33,059 bases of DNA. It comes from an endosymbiont of Lamellibrachia barhami (GTDB lineage Bacteria; Pseudomonadota; Gammaproteobacteria; Chromatiales; Chromatiaceae). The stretch lies in the NCBI RefSeq assembly GCF_011947365.2, contig NZ_JAAVSH020000001.1, positions 3,765,103 through 3,798,161 on the forward strand. Reading direction: 5' to 3'. Below, in pieces: positions 22,707 through 30,798 of the stretch (the stretch's first letter is position 1; every line of letters starts with the position of its first letter). The notes under the pieces were generated by a model. It saw only the letters and a program-made list of their open reading frames with translations, had not been told where the DNA came from and searched no databases. The position numbers and the translations under genes were made by a program.

Positions 22707-22812
22707 GAGCGTTCAGGCTAAAGTAGTGGAGTTGCATTTTTGTGGTGAATTTCGGGCTTCCGAATGGCGCCGGCCCATTGCACTCCCGGCTTTTTTGACC
22801 GACGCTATCGCC

Positions 22813-23652
22813 ATGTCTCTGCTACGCCCGACCCTGCTTCTCCTCTCACTGCTGACTGTTGCAGGGTGGGCGCATGGGGCGGATACCCCACCTTCCAGGG
22901 TCGTCTCCATCAATCTCTGCACCGACCAGTTGCTGTTGATGCTGGCCGATGCAGATCAGATCGCCTCGGTCAGCTACCTTTCGCTGCAACCCGAGAGTTC
23001 ATTTGTTGCTGAGGAGGCACAACGATACCCGGTCAATCATGCCCGCCCCGAGGAGTTGCTGGCTCTCGACCCCGACCTGATCCTCACCGTTGAATTCACC
23101 GACAGGCGACTGCTGGGACTGCTTGAGAAGCTCGGCTACCGGATAGCGCAGCTTCCCATGCCCACCAGTATCAGCGGTATCGAAAGCAATATCCGGTCTT
23201 TGGCAAAACTTCTGGGGCAGAATGCCCGCGGGGAAGCCCTCATCCATCAGATGCAGTCAATGCTGTCACGAATACCACACCAACCCGCCCATCAGAGACC
23301 CAAAGCCCTCTTCTATCAGCCGCGGGGATACACCAGCGGGATCGATACGCTGCAGAATGAGGCGCTGGCACTGGCAGGCTGGTCCAACCTGGCCGCCAAT
23401 ATAGGCATCAGCGGTTACAGCAGCATCGACCTGGAGAGTCTGCTGCTCGGACAGCCCGACCAAATTTTTTCCTCGGCCTACACCGGGGAGACCCGCTCAC
23501 TGGCCCAGAGACAACTGCATCATCCTGCACTGCGCCACATCACCCACAACCGCCCCATCATTGAGATCCCTTTCAAATATTGGATCTGTGGCGGACCCAT
23601 GATTGCCGATGCGGTGGCTGAACTGCATGCCGCACTGCCGAAGAAACAGTAA
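22813..23652 (+). CDS. btuF: Periplasmic cobalamin-binding protein BtuF
   Basis: Periplasmic partner of the B12 ABC importer. I place the start at ATG 22813 (MSLLRPTLLLLSLLTVAGWA), which yields a signal peptide cleaved near AHGAD; the longer frame from 22588 overlaps btuB and has no family-like residues before this Met. The mature part begins PSRVVSINLCTDQLLLMLAD, as in BtuF and related helical-backbone binding proteins, with HARPEELLALDPDLIL and a C-terminal FKYWICGGPMIADAVAEL. It has 279 residues, the usual size. The ribosome site is weak, so translation may be coupled to a btuB read-through message; the gap to btuB is 106 bases. Its stop overlaps the btuC start (TAATG). Confidence 0.9.
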   Translation: MSLLRPTLLLLSLLTVAGWAHGADTPPSRVVSINLCTDQLLLMLADADQIASVSYLSLQPESSFVAEEAQRYPVNHARPEELLALDPDLILTVEFTDRRLLGLLEKLGYRIAQLPMPTSISGIESNIRSLAKLLGQNARGEALIHQMQSMLSRIPHQPAHQRPKALFYQPRGYTSGIDTLQNEALALAGWSNLAANIGISGYSSIDLESLLLGQPDQIFSSAYTGETRSLAQRQLHHPALRHITHNRPIIEIPFKYWICGGPMIADAVAELHAALPKKQ

Positions 23653-24653
23653 TGCTGGGGGAGATAAGACAATCCCGACTACTCGGACTGTTGGTCGCAG
23701 CCGCTAGCAGCCTGTTTCTGTTCTCACTGCTCTTTGGCAGTCAGACAATTCCGGTTTTCCAGGCATTGCAGGAGACGTTTGATGACACCAGCAGCGTACT
23801 GGCACTGATTCTGACCGAAGTGCGCCTGCCCCGCGCGCTGATCGCGCTTTTCGCCGGGGCCACCCTTGGACTTTGCGGCGCCGCCATGCAGGCCATGCTG
23901 CGCAATCCCCTGGCAAGCCCCGGACTCATCGGCAGTGCCAGCGGCGCTGCGCTTGGAGCGGTGATCGCGCTCTATTTCGGCAGTGCTGCACTCTCCCAGT
24001 TCAGCCTGCCTCTCGGGGGCATCCTGGGATCACTCGGCGCCACCCTGCTGGTCTATCTGCTGGCAGGACGCAACGCCGGCACCCTCACCCTGATTCTGGC
24101 CGGCGTGGCGATCAACTCGCTGACCCTGGCGCTCATCTCCCTGCTGCTCAATCTCGCCCCCAGCCCCTATGCGGTGCAGGAGATCGTACTCTGGATGATG
24201 GGCTCACTGGCCAACAGCAGCATGCAAAATTTCTGGATCATGCTGCCCGGCACCCTGCTGGGCTGGATGCTGCTGTTGCGTGTCGGGCGGGCGCTGGATG
24301 CCCTGACACTGGGAGAGGAGACGGCCCAATCCATGGGTATAGACCTGCCCCGCCTGCGCTGGCGCATCTTTCTTGCGGTGGCGCTGGCGGTGGGATCGGC
24401 GGTTTCGGTGACCGGCGCAATCGGTTTTATCGGCCTGGTTGTGCCCCACATGCTGCGCCCGTTCGTCGGCTATCAACCCGGCAGACTGCTTGCCGCCAGC
24501 GCCTTGGGGGGCGCCATCCTGCTGCTTGCGGCCGACATCCTGGTACGCCTGCTACCGGCGCAGACAGAGATCAAGGTGGGCGTCGTCACCGCACTGGTGG
24601 GAGCGCCCTTTTTTCTCTACCTCATCATCAAGAGCAGGCGGTATAACCAATGA
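23652..24653 (+). CDS. btuC: Cobalamin ABC transporter permease BtuC
   Basis: Inner-membrane permease of the FecCD/BtuC family, with about ten transmembrane helices in 333 residues. Clear family sequence includes VRLPRALIALFAGATLGLCG (about 57-76), NPLASPGLIGSASGAALGA (about 89-107), LAGVAINSLTLALISL and GAIGFIGLVVPHMLR (about 256-270), where the cytoplasmic coupling region contacts the ATPase. The C-terminus ends in a basic SRRYNQ. The start ATG at 23652 overlaps the btuF stop and its own stop overlaps the btuD start, so the three are translationally coupled. Iron-siderophore permeases of the same family are the only real alternative, excluded by context. Confidence 0.94.
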   Translation: MLGEIRQSRLLGLLVAAASSLFLFSLLFGSQTIPVFQALQETFDDTSSVLALILTEVRLPRALIALFAGATLGLCGAAMQAMLRNPLASPGLIGSASGAALGAVIALYFGSAALSQFSLPLGGILGSLGATLLVYLLAGRNAGTLTLILAGVAINSLTLALISLLLNLAPSPYAVQEIVLWMMGSLANSSMQNFWIMLPGTLLGWMLLLRVGRALDALTLGEETAQSMGIDLPRLRWRIFLAVALAVGSAVSVTGAIGFIGLVVPHMLRPFVGYQPGRLLAASALGGAILLLAADILVRLLPAQTEIKVGVVTALVGAPFFLYLIIKSRRYNQ

Positions 24654-25432
24654 GCCTGCTTCGCGGAACCGCACTCTCTCTCGCTTTCGATGATCAACCC
24701 ATCCTGGAGGCTGTGGATATCGAGTTGGATAAGGGCGAGATGCTCGGCTTGATCGGACCCAACGGTGCGGGCAAGAGCAGCCTGCTGCGCTGTCTTGCCG
24801 GGTCGGCCCGGGCTGATAGCGGCGTGCTTCAACTTGGCGAACAGCGCCTCGAAGACATTCCACGCAGTGAACGGGCCAGACGTATCGCCTATCTGCCCCA
24901 GCAAACCGAGGTCCACTGGCCGCTCTCCGTAAAACGCATCATCGAATTGGGCCGCATTCCCCACCTAGAACCCTGGGGCAAACTTTCCGCACGGGATCAA
25001 CAAGTGATCGAAAGCGTCATCGCGGATGCTGACCTGTTGCCATTTCGTCACCGCCCCTACAACACGCTCTCCGGCGGAGAACGTGCCAGGGTACTGCTGG
25101 CACGGGCGCTTGCTTCAGAACCGGAGATCCTGCTCGCCGACGAACCCGTGGCCGCGCTCGATCCTGCCCATCAACTCGATGTTATGGCAATGCTTGCAGA
25201 GCACTGCTCACAAGGCAACGCTGTGATTGTTGTACTGCACGATTTACGGCTTGCCGCCCACTTCTGCCAGCGGCTGCAACTTCTGCATCAGGGATGCACA
25301 CTTGCCGTTGGGAAACCAGGAGAGGTGCTCACCCCTGACAATTTGGAAAACGCCTACCAGATCCATCTGCCCGATACTCAAAGCGCCATCGACACCCTGC
25401 TCAATATCACTTGGCAGCGAATCCCCAAGTAG
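24650..25432 (+). CDS. btuD: Cobalamin ABC transporter ATPase BtuD
   Basis: Cytoplasmic ATPase that powers B12 import through BtuC. The 260-residue protein shows Walker A GPNGAGKSS (about 36-44), the Q-loop YLPQQTEV (about 82-89), the ABC signature LSGGERARVLLARAL (about 140-154), Walker B EILLADEP (about 159-166), the D-loop AALDP and the switch histidine in VVLHDLRLA (about 199-207). It begins with ATGA overlapping btuC. It is the last gene of the operon; the next gene is convergent and ends six bases away, so termination must use sequence inside one of the two. Confidence 0.94.
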   Translation: MSLLRGTALSLAFDDQPILEAVDIELDKGEMLGLIGPNGAGKSSLLRCLAGSARADSGVLQLGEQRLEDIPRSERARRIAYLPQQTEVHWPLSVKRIIELGRIPHLEPWGKLSARDQQVIESVIADADLLPFRHRPYNTLSGGERARVLLARALASEPEILLADEPVAALDPAHQLDVMAMLAEHCSQGNAVIVVLHDLRLAAHFCQRLQLLHQGCTLAVGKPGEVLTPDNLENAYQIHLPDTQSAIDTLLNITWQRIPK

Positions 25433-25438
25433 ACTGTT

Positions 25439-25663
25439 TCATCGCTGCCTGAATACTGCCCGTGCGACAAAAAAGGTCAGTGCACTGGCGAACACCATCG
25501 CCATGAGCAGCAGAGGCCAGATGGCCGGAACCAACTCCCATCCCGTCGCCATCATAATCCACTCTCCTTCGCCCGCACTCTCGGAGAGAGCGAACTGTTC
25601 CACCACAGAATCGCTGTAGATCAGCAAAAGGGCGATCAGGGAAAAATAGAGGACGTAACACAT
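25439..25663 (-). CDS. Small two-helix membrane protein, function unknown
   Basis: A 74-residue protein with two predicted membrane segments: CYVLYFSLIALLLIY (residues 2-16) and LVPAIWPLLLMAMVFASALTF (about 43-65), separated by an acidic loop (SVVEQFALSESAGEGEW). The start ATG at 25663 (MCYVLYF) has GGAG eight bases upstream; the longer frame to 25693 adds ten residues without support. The C-terminus is basic (ARAVFRQR), consistent with a cytoplasmic end. It is convergent with btuD and I recognise no family. Upstream lies a GATGATTATCATC sequence near 25719 that may be part of its promoter. Confidence 0.6.
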   Translation of the reverse strand: MCYVLYFSLIALLLIYSDSVVEQFALSESAGEGEWIMMATGWELVPAIWPLLLMAMVFASALTFFVARAVFRQR

Positions 25664-25746
25664 GGGCGGGCTCCTGCAAAGTTCTACCCACATAATCCTG
25701 CAAACAGGGTCAACATCCGATGATTATCATCAATCCGGCTTAATTA

Positions 25747-25887
25747 GTGTCTATCCGGAAACAAGTGAATAATTGTAGCCTGGATGAAGCTCTGCGGAAT
25801 CCAGGAAGATAAGTGGCTGATTCAAAGTCTGTTCCCGGATTACGCAAGCTCCATCCGGGCTACGCCCATTGGTTTCCAGATAGACAC
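25747..25887. repeat. MITE-like element with terminal inverted repeats
   Basis: GTGTCTATCCGGAAAC (25747-25762) and GTTTCCAGATAGACAC (25872-25887) are terminal inverted repeats with one mismatch, bounding 141 bases. Inside is a second, nested inverted repeat, GTAGCCTGGATGAAGC near 25777 against GCTCCATCCGGGCTAC near 25849, of a type widespread in Proteobacteria. There is no coding capacity. A half similar to the right end (GTTTCTGGACAGACAC) is at about 32411-32426. Confidence 0.75.
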
Positions 25888-25899
25888 CAGACAGGGGCA

Positions 25900-25926
25900 G
25901 CACCTCGCTGCGAGGCGCGGCTCCTA
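25900..25926. repeat. REP-type GC-rich element
   Basis: The minus strand reads GTAGGAGCCGCGCCTCGCAG and on, related to 15781-15806 and to about 1610-1632. It adjoins the right end of the MITE-like element and precedes the stop of the Cys-rich gene. Confidence 0.55.
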
Positions 25927-25940
25927 CGAAGATAACCCGC

Positions 25941-26240
25941 CTATTTAAAAAGATCCTCTGCGGCGCTCAGCCTGTCATCTCCAGGGGTCGCTGTAACGCC
26001 GCCATAGGCAGCTTCCCAAGGTTCGAAATAGTCACAGAAATTGGGCCGCTCTTTGTCGGTCACCCGTTCGGCAACAGGTTCCCGGCAATCATTGGCCAAA
26101 CCGGGTTTGTAGTAACGGCAGTTTTTACAGGCATGCGTCGCCTTGCTGCAATCCGGACAACGGTCTTCACGGCTGAAGTCAGCCGCCTTCAGGGTCTGCC
26201 CGCAACTCCAGCAACGACCCTGCCAGTTCTCTCTTGTCAT
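25941..26240 (-). CDS. Small cysteine-rich (zinc-ribbon-like) conserved protein
   Basis: A 99-residue cytosolic protein with eight cysteines in pairs and singles: CWSC (about 10-13), CPDC (about 28-31), CKNC (about 37-40), CREP (about 51) and NFCDYFE (about 68). The first pairs probably bind a metal such as zinc. I recall the CKNCRYY...CREPVAERV.DKERPNFCDYF pattern from conserved proteins of unknown function in several proteobacterial groups. The start ATG at 26240 has GGGGAG seven bases upstream; the longer frame to 26414 runs through a palindrome and the 3' end of the RND gene and is rejected. It is in the same direction as, and downstream of, the RND gene, but a perfect palindrome lies between them. 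Confidence 0.8.
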   Translation of the reverse strand: MTRENWQGRCWSCGQTLKAADFSREDRCPDCSKATHACKNCRYYKPGLANDCREPVAERVTDKERPNFCDYFEPWEAAYGGVTATPGDDRLSAAEDLFK

Positions 26241-26285
26241 GAAGTACTCCCCGCCTGAATATCCTTCAGGCGATTTCGGGTTGTA

Positions 26286-26355
26286 GGGGTCGGAGTCAAA
26301 CCGCATTGACCCTGTCATTTTTGCCGCACTGTTTATACGGTTTGACTCCGACCCC
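26286..26355. repeat. Perfect 18-bp palindrome, GGGGTCGGAGTCAAA family
   Basis: GGGGTCGGAGTCAAACCG (26286-26303) and its exact complement (26338-26355) surround a 34-base loop. It lies just past the stop of the minus-strand RND gene and may stop its transcript. Related copies are at 20349-20419 and, degraded, at 2315-2342. Confidence 0.85.
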
Positions 26356-26364
26356 AGGCGGATA

Positions 26365-29300
26365 CTACTCACTCTCCGCCTGGAGAGCCCCCATGCGATT
26401 CCGCATTGCGGCATAGTAGACCACTGGGATCACGACCAGGGTCAATACCGTCGATACAAACAGGCCGAAGATCAATGATACCGCCAGACCGCTGAATATC
26501 GGATCGTCGAGGATGAAAAATCCACCAGCCATGGCCGCCAGCGCCGTCAACGCGATAGGTTTGGCACGCACTGCTGCGGCACTGACAACCGCCGCCTCCA
26601 AACTCAAACCTTCCCGTACCTGCTGATTGATAAAGTCCACCAGCAGGATGGAGTTGCGTACGATAATACCCGCCAGGGCAATCATGCCGATCAGGGAGGT
26701 GGCGGTGAACTGGGCGCCCATCAGCGCATGTCCCGGCAGGATGCCGATGATGGTCAGCGGGATTGGCGCCATGATCACCAGGGGCACCAGATAGGAGCGG
26801 AACTGCGCCACCACCAGCAGATAGATCATCAACAGACCCACCGAGTAGGCGATGCCCATATCACGGAAGGTCTCGTAGGTGATCTGCCACTCGCCATCCC
26901 ATTTGAGGCTGTACTCGTAGGGATTTTCCGGCTGGGAGAGAAACCACTGCTCCACACCCTCATCGCCATTGAGCTGGTCGGAAATCCCGAACAGACCATA
27001 GAGCGGGCTATCGGTATCACCCGCCATGTCACCCGTTACATAGACCACCGGCATCAGATCCTTGTGGTGGATGGAGTATTCCCGCACACTCGGCACCACC
27101 TGGACGATCTCCGAGAGCGGCACCAGCGTGCCACTCTGTGCGCGCACCCGCAGCGAGAGCACCTGCTCCAGATCGGCCTTGTCCGCATCCGAGTATTCCA
27201 GACGAATCGGCACGGCATACTTCAGGTTCTCACCGTGAAGGAAACTCACGTCTTCACCACCCAATACTGTGGCCAGCGCCTCAGCAACCGTGCTTTGAGC
27301 CACCCCCAGACGCGCCGCCTTGGCACGATCGACCTGTACGACAAACTTCACTGATGGATACTCGACGCTGTCATCCACATCGATGATGTCGGGGGTATTT
27401 TCAAAGATCTTGCGCGTCTCCCAGGCCACCTCCGTCTGCCCCTGATAGTCGAGACCATAAATCTCAGCCACCAGCGGCGACATCACCGGCGGGCCGGGAG
27501 GCACTTCGACAATCTTGGCGTTACCGTTGTACTCACGGGCGATTTTCTGCAGCGGCGCTCGCACCGACAGCGCTATTTCGTGACTCTTGCGTTCACGCAG
27601 ATGTTTTTCCACCAGGTTGACCTGGATATCGCCCAGGTGAGCCCCCTCCCGCAGGTAGTACTGGCGCACCAGACCATTGAAGCCGATCGGCGACGCTGTA
27701 CCTGAATAGACCTGATAGTCGGTCACCTCGTCTACGCTGGCCAGGTAGTCACCCATCTCGTCGAGCACTCGGGTGGTCTGCTCCAGGCTGGTCCCTTCCG
27801 GCATATCGAGCATCACCTGGAATTCCGACTTGTTGTCGAAGGGCAGCATCTTCAATACCACTGATTGGTTGACCACCAATGAGACCGAGATGGCCATGAG
27901 GATCAGGATGCCGCCCAGCAGCACCCAACGCATCCGATTACCCCGTGATCCCAGCAGAAACGGACGCATGACCCTGCCGAAGAAACGGCTGAGTCCGGTC
28001 TCCGCCTGTTCATTGTGGGCATGGACCGCGATCTTCTCCGCATGATTGGCCAGCACAATGTTGGTCAGCCAGGGGGTGAAGATGAAGGCCACTATCAGGG
28101 AGATCAGCATGCCGGTGCTGGCATTGATCGGGATCGGACTCATGTAGGGTCCCATCAGACCGGTGACGAAGGCCATCGGCAACAGGGCCGCAATTACGGT
28201 AAAGGTCGCCAGAATGGTGGGGCCACCCACCTCGTCCACTGCCACCGGGATCGCCTCCCGTAGATTTTTCGCGCCCATCTGCAGATGGCGGTGGATGTTC
28301 TCCACCACCACGATGGCATCATCGACAAGGATGCCGATGGAGAAGATAAGGGCGAACAGCGACACCCGGTTGAGAGTAAATCCCCAGACCCATGAGGCAA
28401 ACAGGGTGATCGCCAGGGTCACCACCACAGCGGCGCCGACGATGAAGGCCTCACGCCAGCCGATAGCCAAAAAGACCAGTACGATCACCGAAAGGGTTGC
28501 AAACGCCAACTTGGTGATCAGCTTGTTCGCCTTGGCCTCCGCCGTCTCACCATAGTTGCGGGTGATGGTGACGTTAACCCCATCGGGAATGAAGGTGCCC
28601 TTGAGCTGTTCAAAACGCTCGATCACCGCCTTCGAGATATCCACCGCATTGGTGCCGGCCTTTTTCGCCACTGCGATGGTGACCGCCGGATATTTTCCGC
28701 CGGACGGCACGCCCTTGAGCTCCCCCTGTTCGCCACCGCCCATCCAGACATACTGGTTCGGCTGGTCCGGTTCATGGCTCACCCTGGCCACATCCCGCAG
28801 GTAGATCGCCCTGCCCTCCTGGACACCGACCACCAGGGAGTCGATCTCCTCGGCAGAGGTAAGGAAGGTGCCCGCCTGCACCAGCACCTCATGATTTTGT
28901 GCCGTTATCGTGATGTTGTCACGAATCCGGTTGCCCGCCTGCAGCGCAGTACGCAGATCCTCCAGATCGATGTCGTGGCCCGCCAATGCCTGGGGATCCA
29001 GCTCCACATGCACCACCCTGTCGGGGTTGCCGATGGTGTAGATATCCCGTGTCCCAGGCACCCGCTTCAGCTCAGATTCGATGGCGTGCGCCACCTGTCC
29101 CAACTCATAGGCCCCCTTCTCTGGATCTTCGGTCCACAGGGTCGCGGTGACGATCGGCACATCATCTATGCCCATCGGTTTGATGATCGGCAGACCCACC
29201 CCCAGGTTATGCGGCAGCCAGTCCTGATTGGAGTAGACCTTACTGAAGAGACGCACGATGGCATCTTCCCGGTTTTCTCCGACCACAAATCTCACCGTCA

Positions 29301-29589
29301 GTACCGCCATACCGGGACGGGAGGTTGAGTAGACATGTTTTACCCCGTCTATCTCCGACAACACCTGCTCCGCAGGCGTTGCCACCAAGCTCTCCACCTC
29401 TTTCGCGGTGGCGCCGGGAAAGGGGATAAAGACGTTGGCAAAGGTGACATTGATCTGCGGCTCCTCCTCACGCGGCGTAACGAGCACCGCAAAAATACCC
29501 AGCAACAGCCCCACCAGGGCCAGCAGGGGAGTAATCTCCGTGAGCATGAAACGCTCCGCGATGCGTCCCGATATCGCCAGCTTACTCAT
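26365..29589 (-). CDS. RND efflux pump, inner-membrane permease subunit
   Basis: A 1074-residue proton-driven exporter of the AcrB/MexB-like resistance-nodulation-division superfamily, with the usual 12 helices and two large periplasmic loops. Helix 1 is at about 20-38. The proton-relay aspartates are in GILVDDAIVVVEN (about 419-431), as in drug-exporting members. Later signatures are PFDNKSEFQVMLDMPEGTSL (about 600), where the second half starts, and IGMIALAGIIVRNSILLVDF near 960. The sequence resembles the less studied members that extend past classical AcrB in periplasmic loops, so I do not name a substrate. It overlaps the adaptor stop by eight bases (29582-29589), showing translational coupling. 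No outer-membrane channel gene is near. Confidence 0.93.
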   Translation of the reverse strand: MSKLAISGRIAERFMLTEITPLLALVGLLLGIFAVLVTPREEEPQINVTFANVFIPFPGATAKEVESLVATPAEQVLSEIDGVKHVYSTSRPGMAVLTVRFVVGENREDAIVRLFSKVYSNQDWLPHNLGVGLPIIKPMGIDDVPIVTATLWTEDPEKGAYELGQVAHAIESELKRVPGTRDIYTIGNPDRVVHVELDPQALAGHDIDLEDLRTALQAGNRIRDNITITAQNHEVLVQAGTFLTSAEEIDSLVVGVQEGRAIYLRDVARVSHEPDQPNQYVWMGGGEQGELKGVPSGGKYPAVTIAVAKKAGTNAVDISKAVIERFEQLKGTFIPDGVNVTITRNYGETAEAKANKLITKLAFATLSVIVLVFLAIGWREAFIVGAAVVVTLAITLFASWVWGFTLNRVSLFALIFSIGILVDDAIVVVENIHRHLQMGAKNLREAIPVAVDEVGGPTILATFTVIAALLPMAFVTGLMGPYMSPIPINASTGMLISLIVAFIFTPWLTNIVLANHAEKIAVHAHNEQAETGLSRFFGRVMRPFLLGSRGNRMRWVLLGGILILMAISVSLVVNQSVVLKMLPFDNKSEFQVMLDMPEGTSLEQTTRVLDEMGDYLASVDEVTDYQVYSGTASPIGFNGLVRQYYLREGAHLGDIQVNLVEKHLRERKSHEIALSVRAPLQKIAREYNGNAKIVEVPPGPPVMSPLVAEIYGLDYQGQTEVAWETRKIFENTPDIIDVDDSVEYPSVKFVVQVDRAKAARLGVAQSTVAEALATVLGGEDVSFLHGENLKYAVPIRLEYSDADKADLEQVLSLRVRAQSGTLVPLSEIVQVVPSVREYSIHHKDLMPVVYVTGDMAGDTDSPLYGLFGISDQLNGDEGVEQWFLSQPENPYEYSLKWDGEWQITYETFRDMGIAYSVGLLMIYLLVVAQFRSYLVPLVIMAPIPLTIIGILPGHALMGAQFTATSLIGMIALAGIIVRNSILLVDFINQQVREGLSLEAAVVSAAAVRAKPIALTALAAMAGGFFILDDPIFSGLAVSLIFGLFVSTVLTLVVIPVVYYAAMRNRMGALQAESE

Positions 29590-30634
29590 TACCGGCCTCC
29601 GCCATCTGCTGCTTCAACAGGACGCCTGCCGCAATCGGATCGATCGCCACCCGGTCTCCCGCCGAAAGCCCGGCTATCACCGCCATCTTGCCGTCTTCCG
29701 ACCGATGACCCGCACGAATATGGCGGAAACGGACACGCCCACTCGCCTCGACCACATAGACAGCGGTGACTTCAGAGCGATAGACCACCGCCTCAACCGG
29801 CACAACCAGTTCCCGCTTGGTGCCTGTGACGAAGGCTGTCTTCACGAACATCCCGGGAAACAGGTCAGGAATACCCTCCGGCAGGTCGAGCCGCACCTTG
29901 AAAGTATTACTGCCGTGATGTGCAAAGGGGAAGATTGTGAGCTTGGTCGCTTCCACGAACACACTATCCGGCTGCTGTACCCGTGCCTTACCGGTCTTGC
30001 GAATGATGGGTATAAGACTCTGTGGTACGTCCACCAACACCCGTAGCTGATCCAGCGAGGTGCCACTCATCAGCTTCTGACCCGGCTGGGCGATCTCGCC
30101 CACCTCGATAAGACGATGGGTCACGATGCCGCTATAGGGCGCTCGGATCCTTGTGTACTCCAACTGCTCACTGGCCTGCACCAAACCCGCACTGGCAGCA
30201 TCCTGACGGGCACGGGCCGACTTCAGGCTTGCGTTCGCCTTATCCAGCTGTGACTGAGAGACCAGATTTTTGCCAGACAGCTCCTTGGTGCGCACATATT
30301 CATCTTTCGCCTCCTGCAATCGCGCCAAGACCTCCTTCAGGTCGGCTTCGGCCTGATGCAGGCGCGCCTTCTGTTCGGTATCTTTCAGGGTGATGAGTAA
30401 CTGTCCATTTTCGACATAGTCATCCACATCAAAGAGAATCTCCTGCACCTGACCCTGGGTCTGGGCGGAGACCGTAGTCTGATTGATCGCTTCCACCATA
30501 CCGTCGAGACGAAACTCCCTTGGGGTCTCACGGAAATCTGCCTCCACTGTGGTCAATTCAGCAGATGCTGACAGCGGGAACAGGCTGAGTATGACAAAAT
30601 GCCACGGCCGCCAAACTTGCTTATTTAATTTCAT
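29582..30634 (-). CDS. RND efflux pump periplasmic adaptor subunit
   Basis: A 350-residue membrane-fusion protein that links the RND permease to an outer-membrane channel. Residues 1-25 are a signal peptide (KQVWRPWHFVILSLFPLSASA). The order is typical: a lipoyl-like half (TVSAQTQGQVQEILFDVDDYV, about 52-72), an alpha-helical hairpin rich in Ala/Glu/Lys (about 88-150), the second lipoyl half (YTRIRAPYSGIVTHRLIEVGE, about 158-178), a beta barrel (about 185-265) and a membrane-proximal domain with VVPVEAVVYR (about 273-282). There is no lipobox cysteine, so it is probably not lipid-anchored. It is the first gene of a two-gene operon and overlaps the permease start. Confidence 0.92.
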   Translation of the reverse strand: MKLNKQVWRPWHFVILSLFPLSASAELTTVEADFRETPREFRLDGMVEAINQTTVSAQTQGQVQEILFDVDDYVENGQLLITLKDTEQKARLHQAEADLKEVLARLQEAKDEYVRTKELSGKNLVSQSQLDKANASLKSARARQDAASAGLVQASEQLEYTRIRAPYSGIVTHRLIEVGEIAQPGQKLMSGTSLDQLRVLVDVPQSLIPIIRKTGKARVQQPDSVFVEATKLTIFPFAHHGSNTFKVRLDLPEGIPDLFPGMFVKTAFVTGTKRELVVPVEAVVYRSEVTAVYVVEASGRVRFRHIRAGHRSEDGKMAVIAGLSAGDRVAIDPIAAGVLLKQQMAEAGNE

Positions 30635-30798
30635 GGGATTGTCCCGATTACTATATTAGATTTTGCTTATATTAGCCCTAAATCAGGATAATTCAAGTTT
30701 CTTATGCCACATAAAATAAATTTTGGTCACAAAATACCGCTCAACCCACCCGCTCTGGTAAGGTTTGCGATCAGATAATGGAAATACCTATATAACCC
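30635..30798. promoter_or_regulatory. Divergent promoter region, RND operon / ubiD
   Basis: The stretch is AT-rich between two divergently read genes and must hold both promoters. Several TATAAT- and TATATA-like hexamers are present (near 30650-30670 and 30788-30796), but no clear -35/-10 pair or operator palindrome stands out by eye. Confidence 0.4.

Noticed and set aside
22588-22812. Longer start for btuF overlapping the btuB 3' end
   Set aside because: The extra 75 residues are low-quality sequence read out of frame through btuB; the signal peptide begins at 22813.
25715-25735. GATGATTATCATC as a Fur box
   Set aside because: Only a short palindromic core matches; there is no extended 19-bp site and no iron gene beside it.
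26241-26414. Longer start for the Cys-rich protein
   Set aside because: The extension would cross a perfect palindrome and the end of the RND gene, while ATG 26240 has a good ribosome site.
26728-29769. Several plus-strand frames opposite the RND operon
   Set aside because: They are antisense to well-conserved RND and adaptor genes and show no recognisable domains or ribosome sites.
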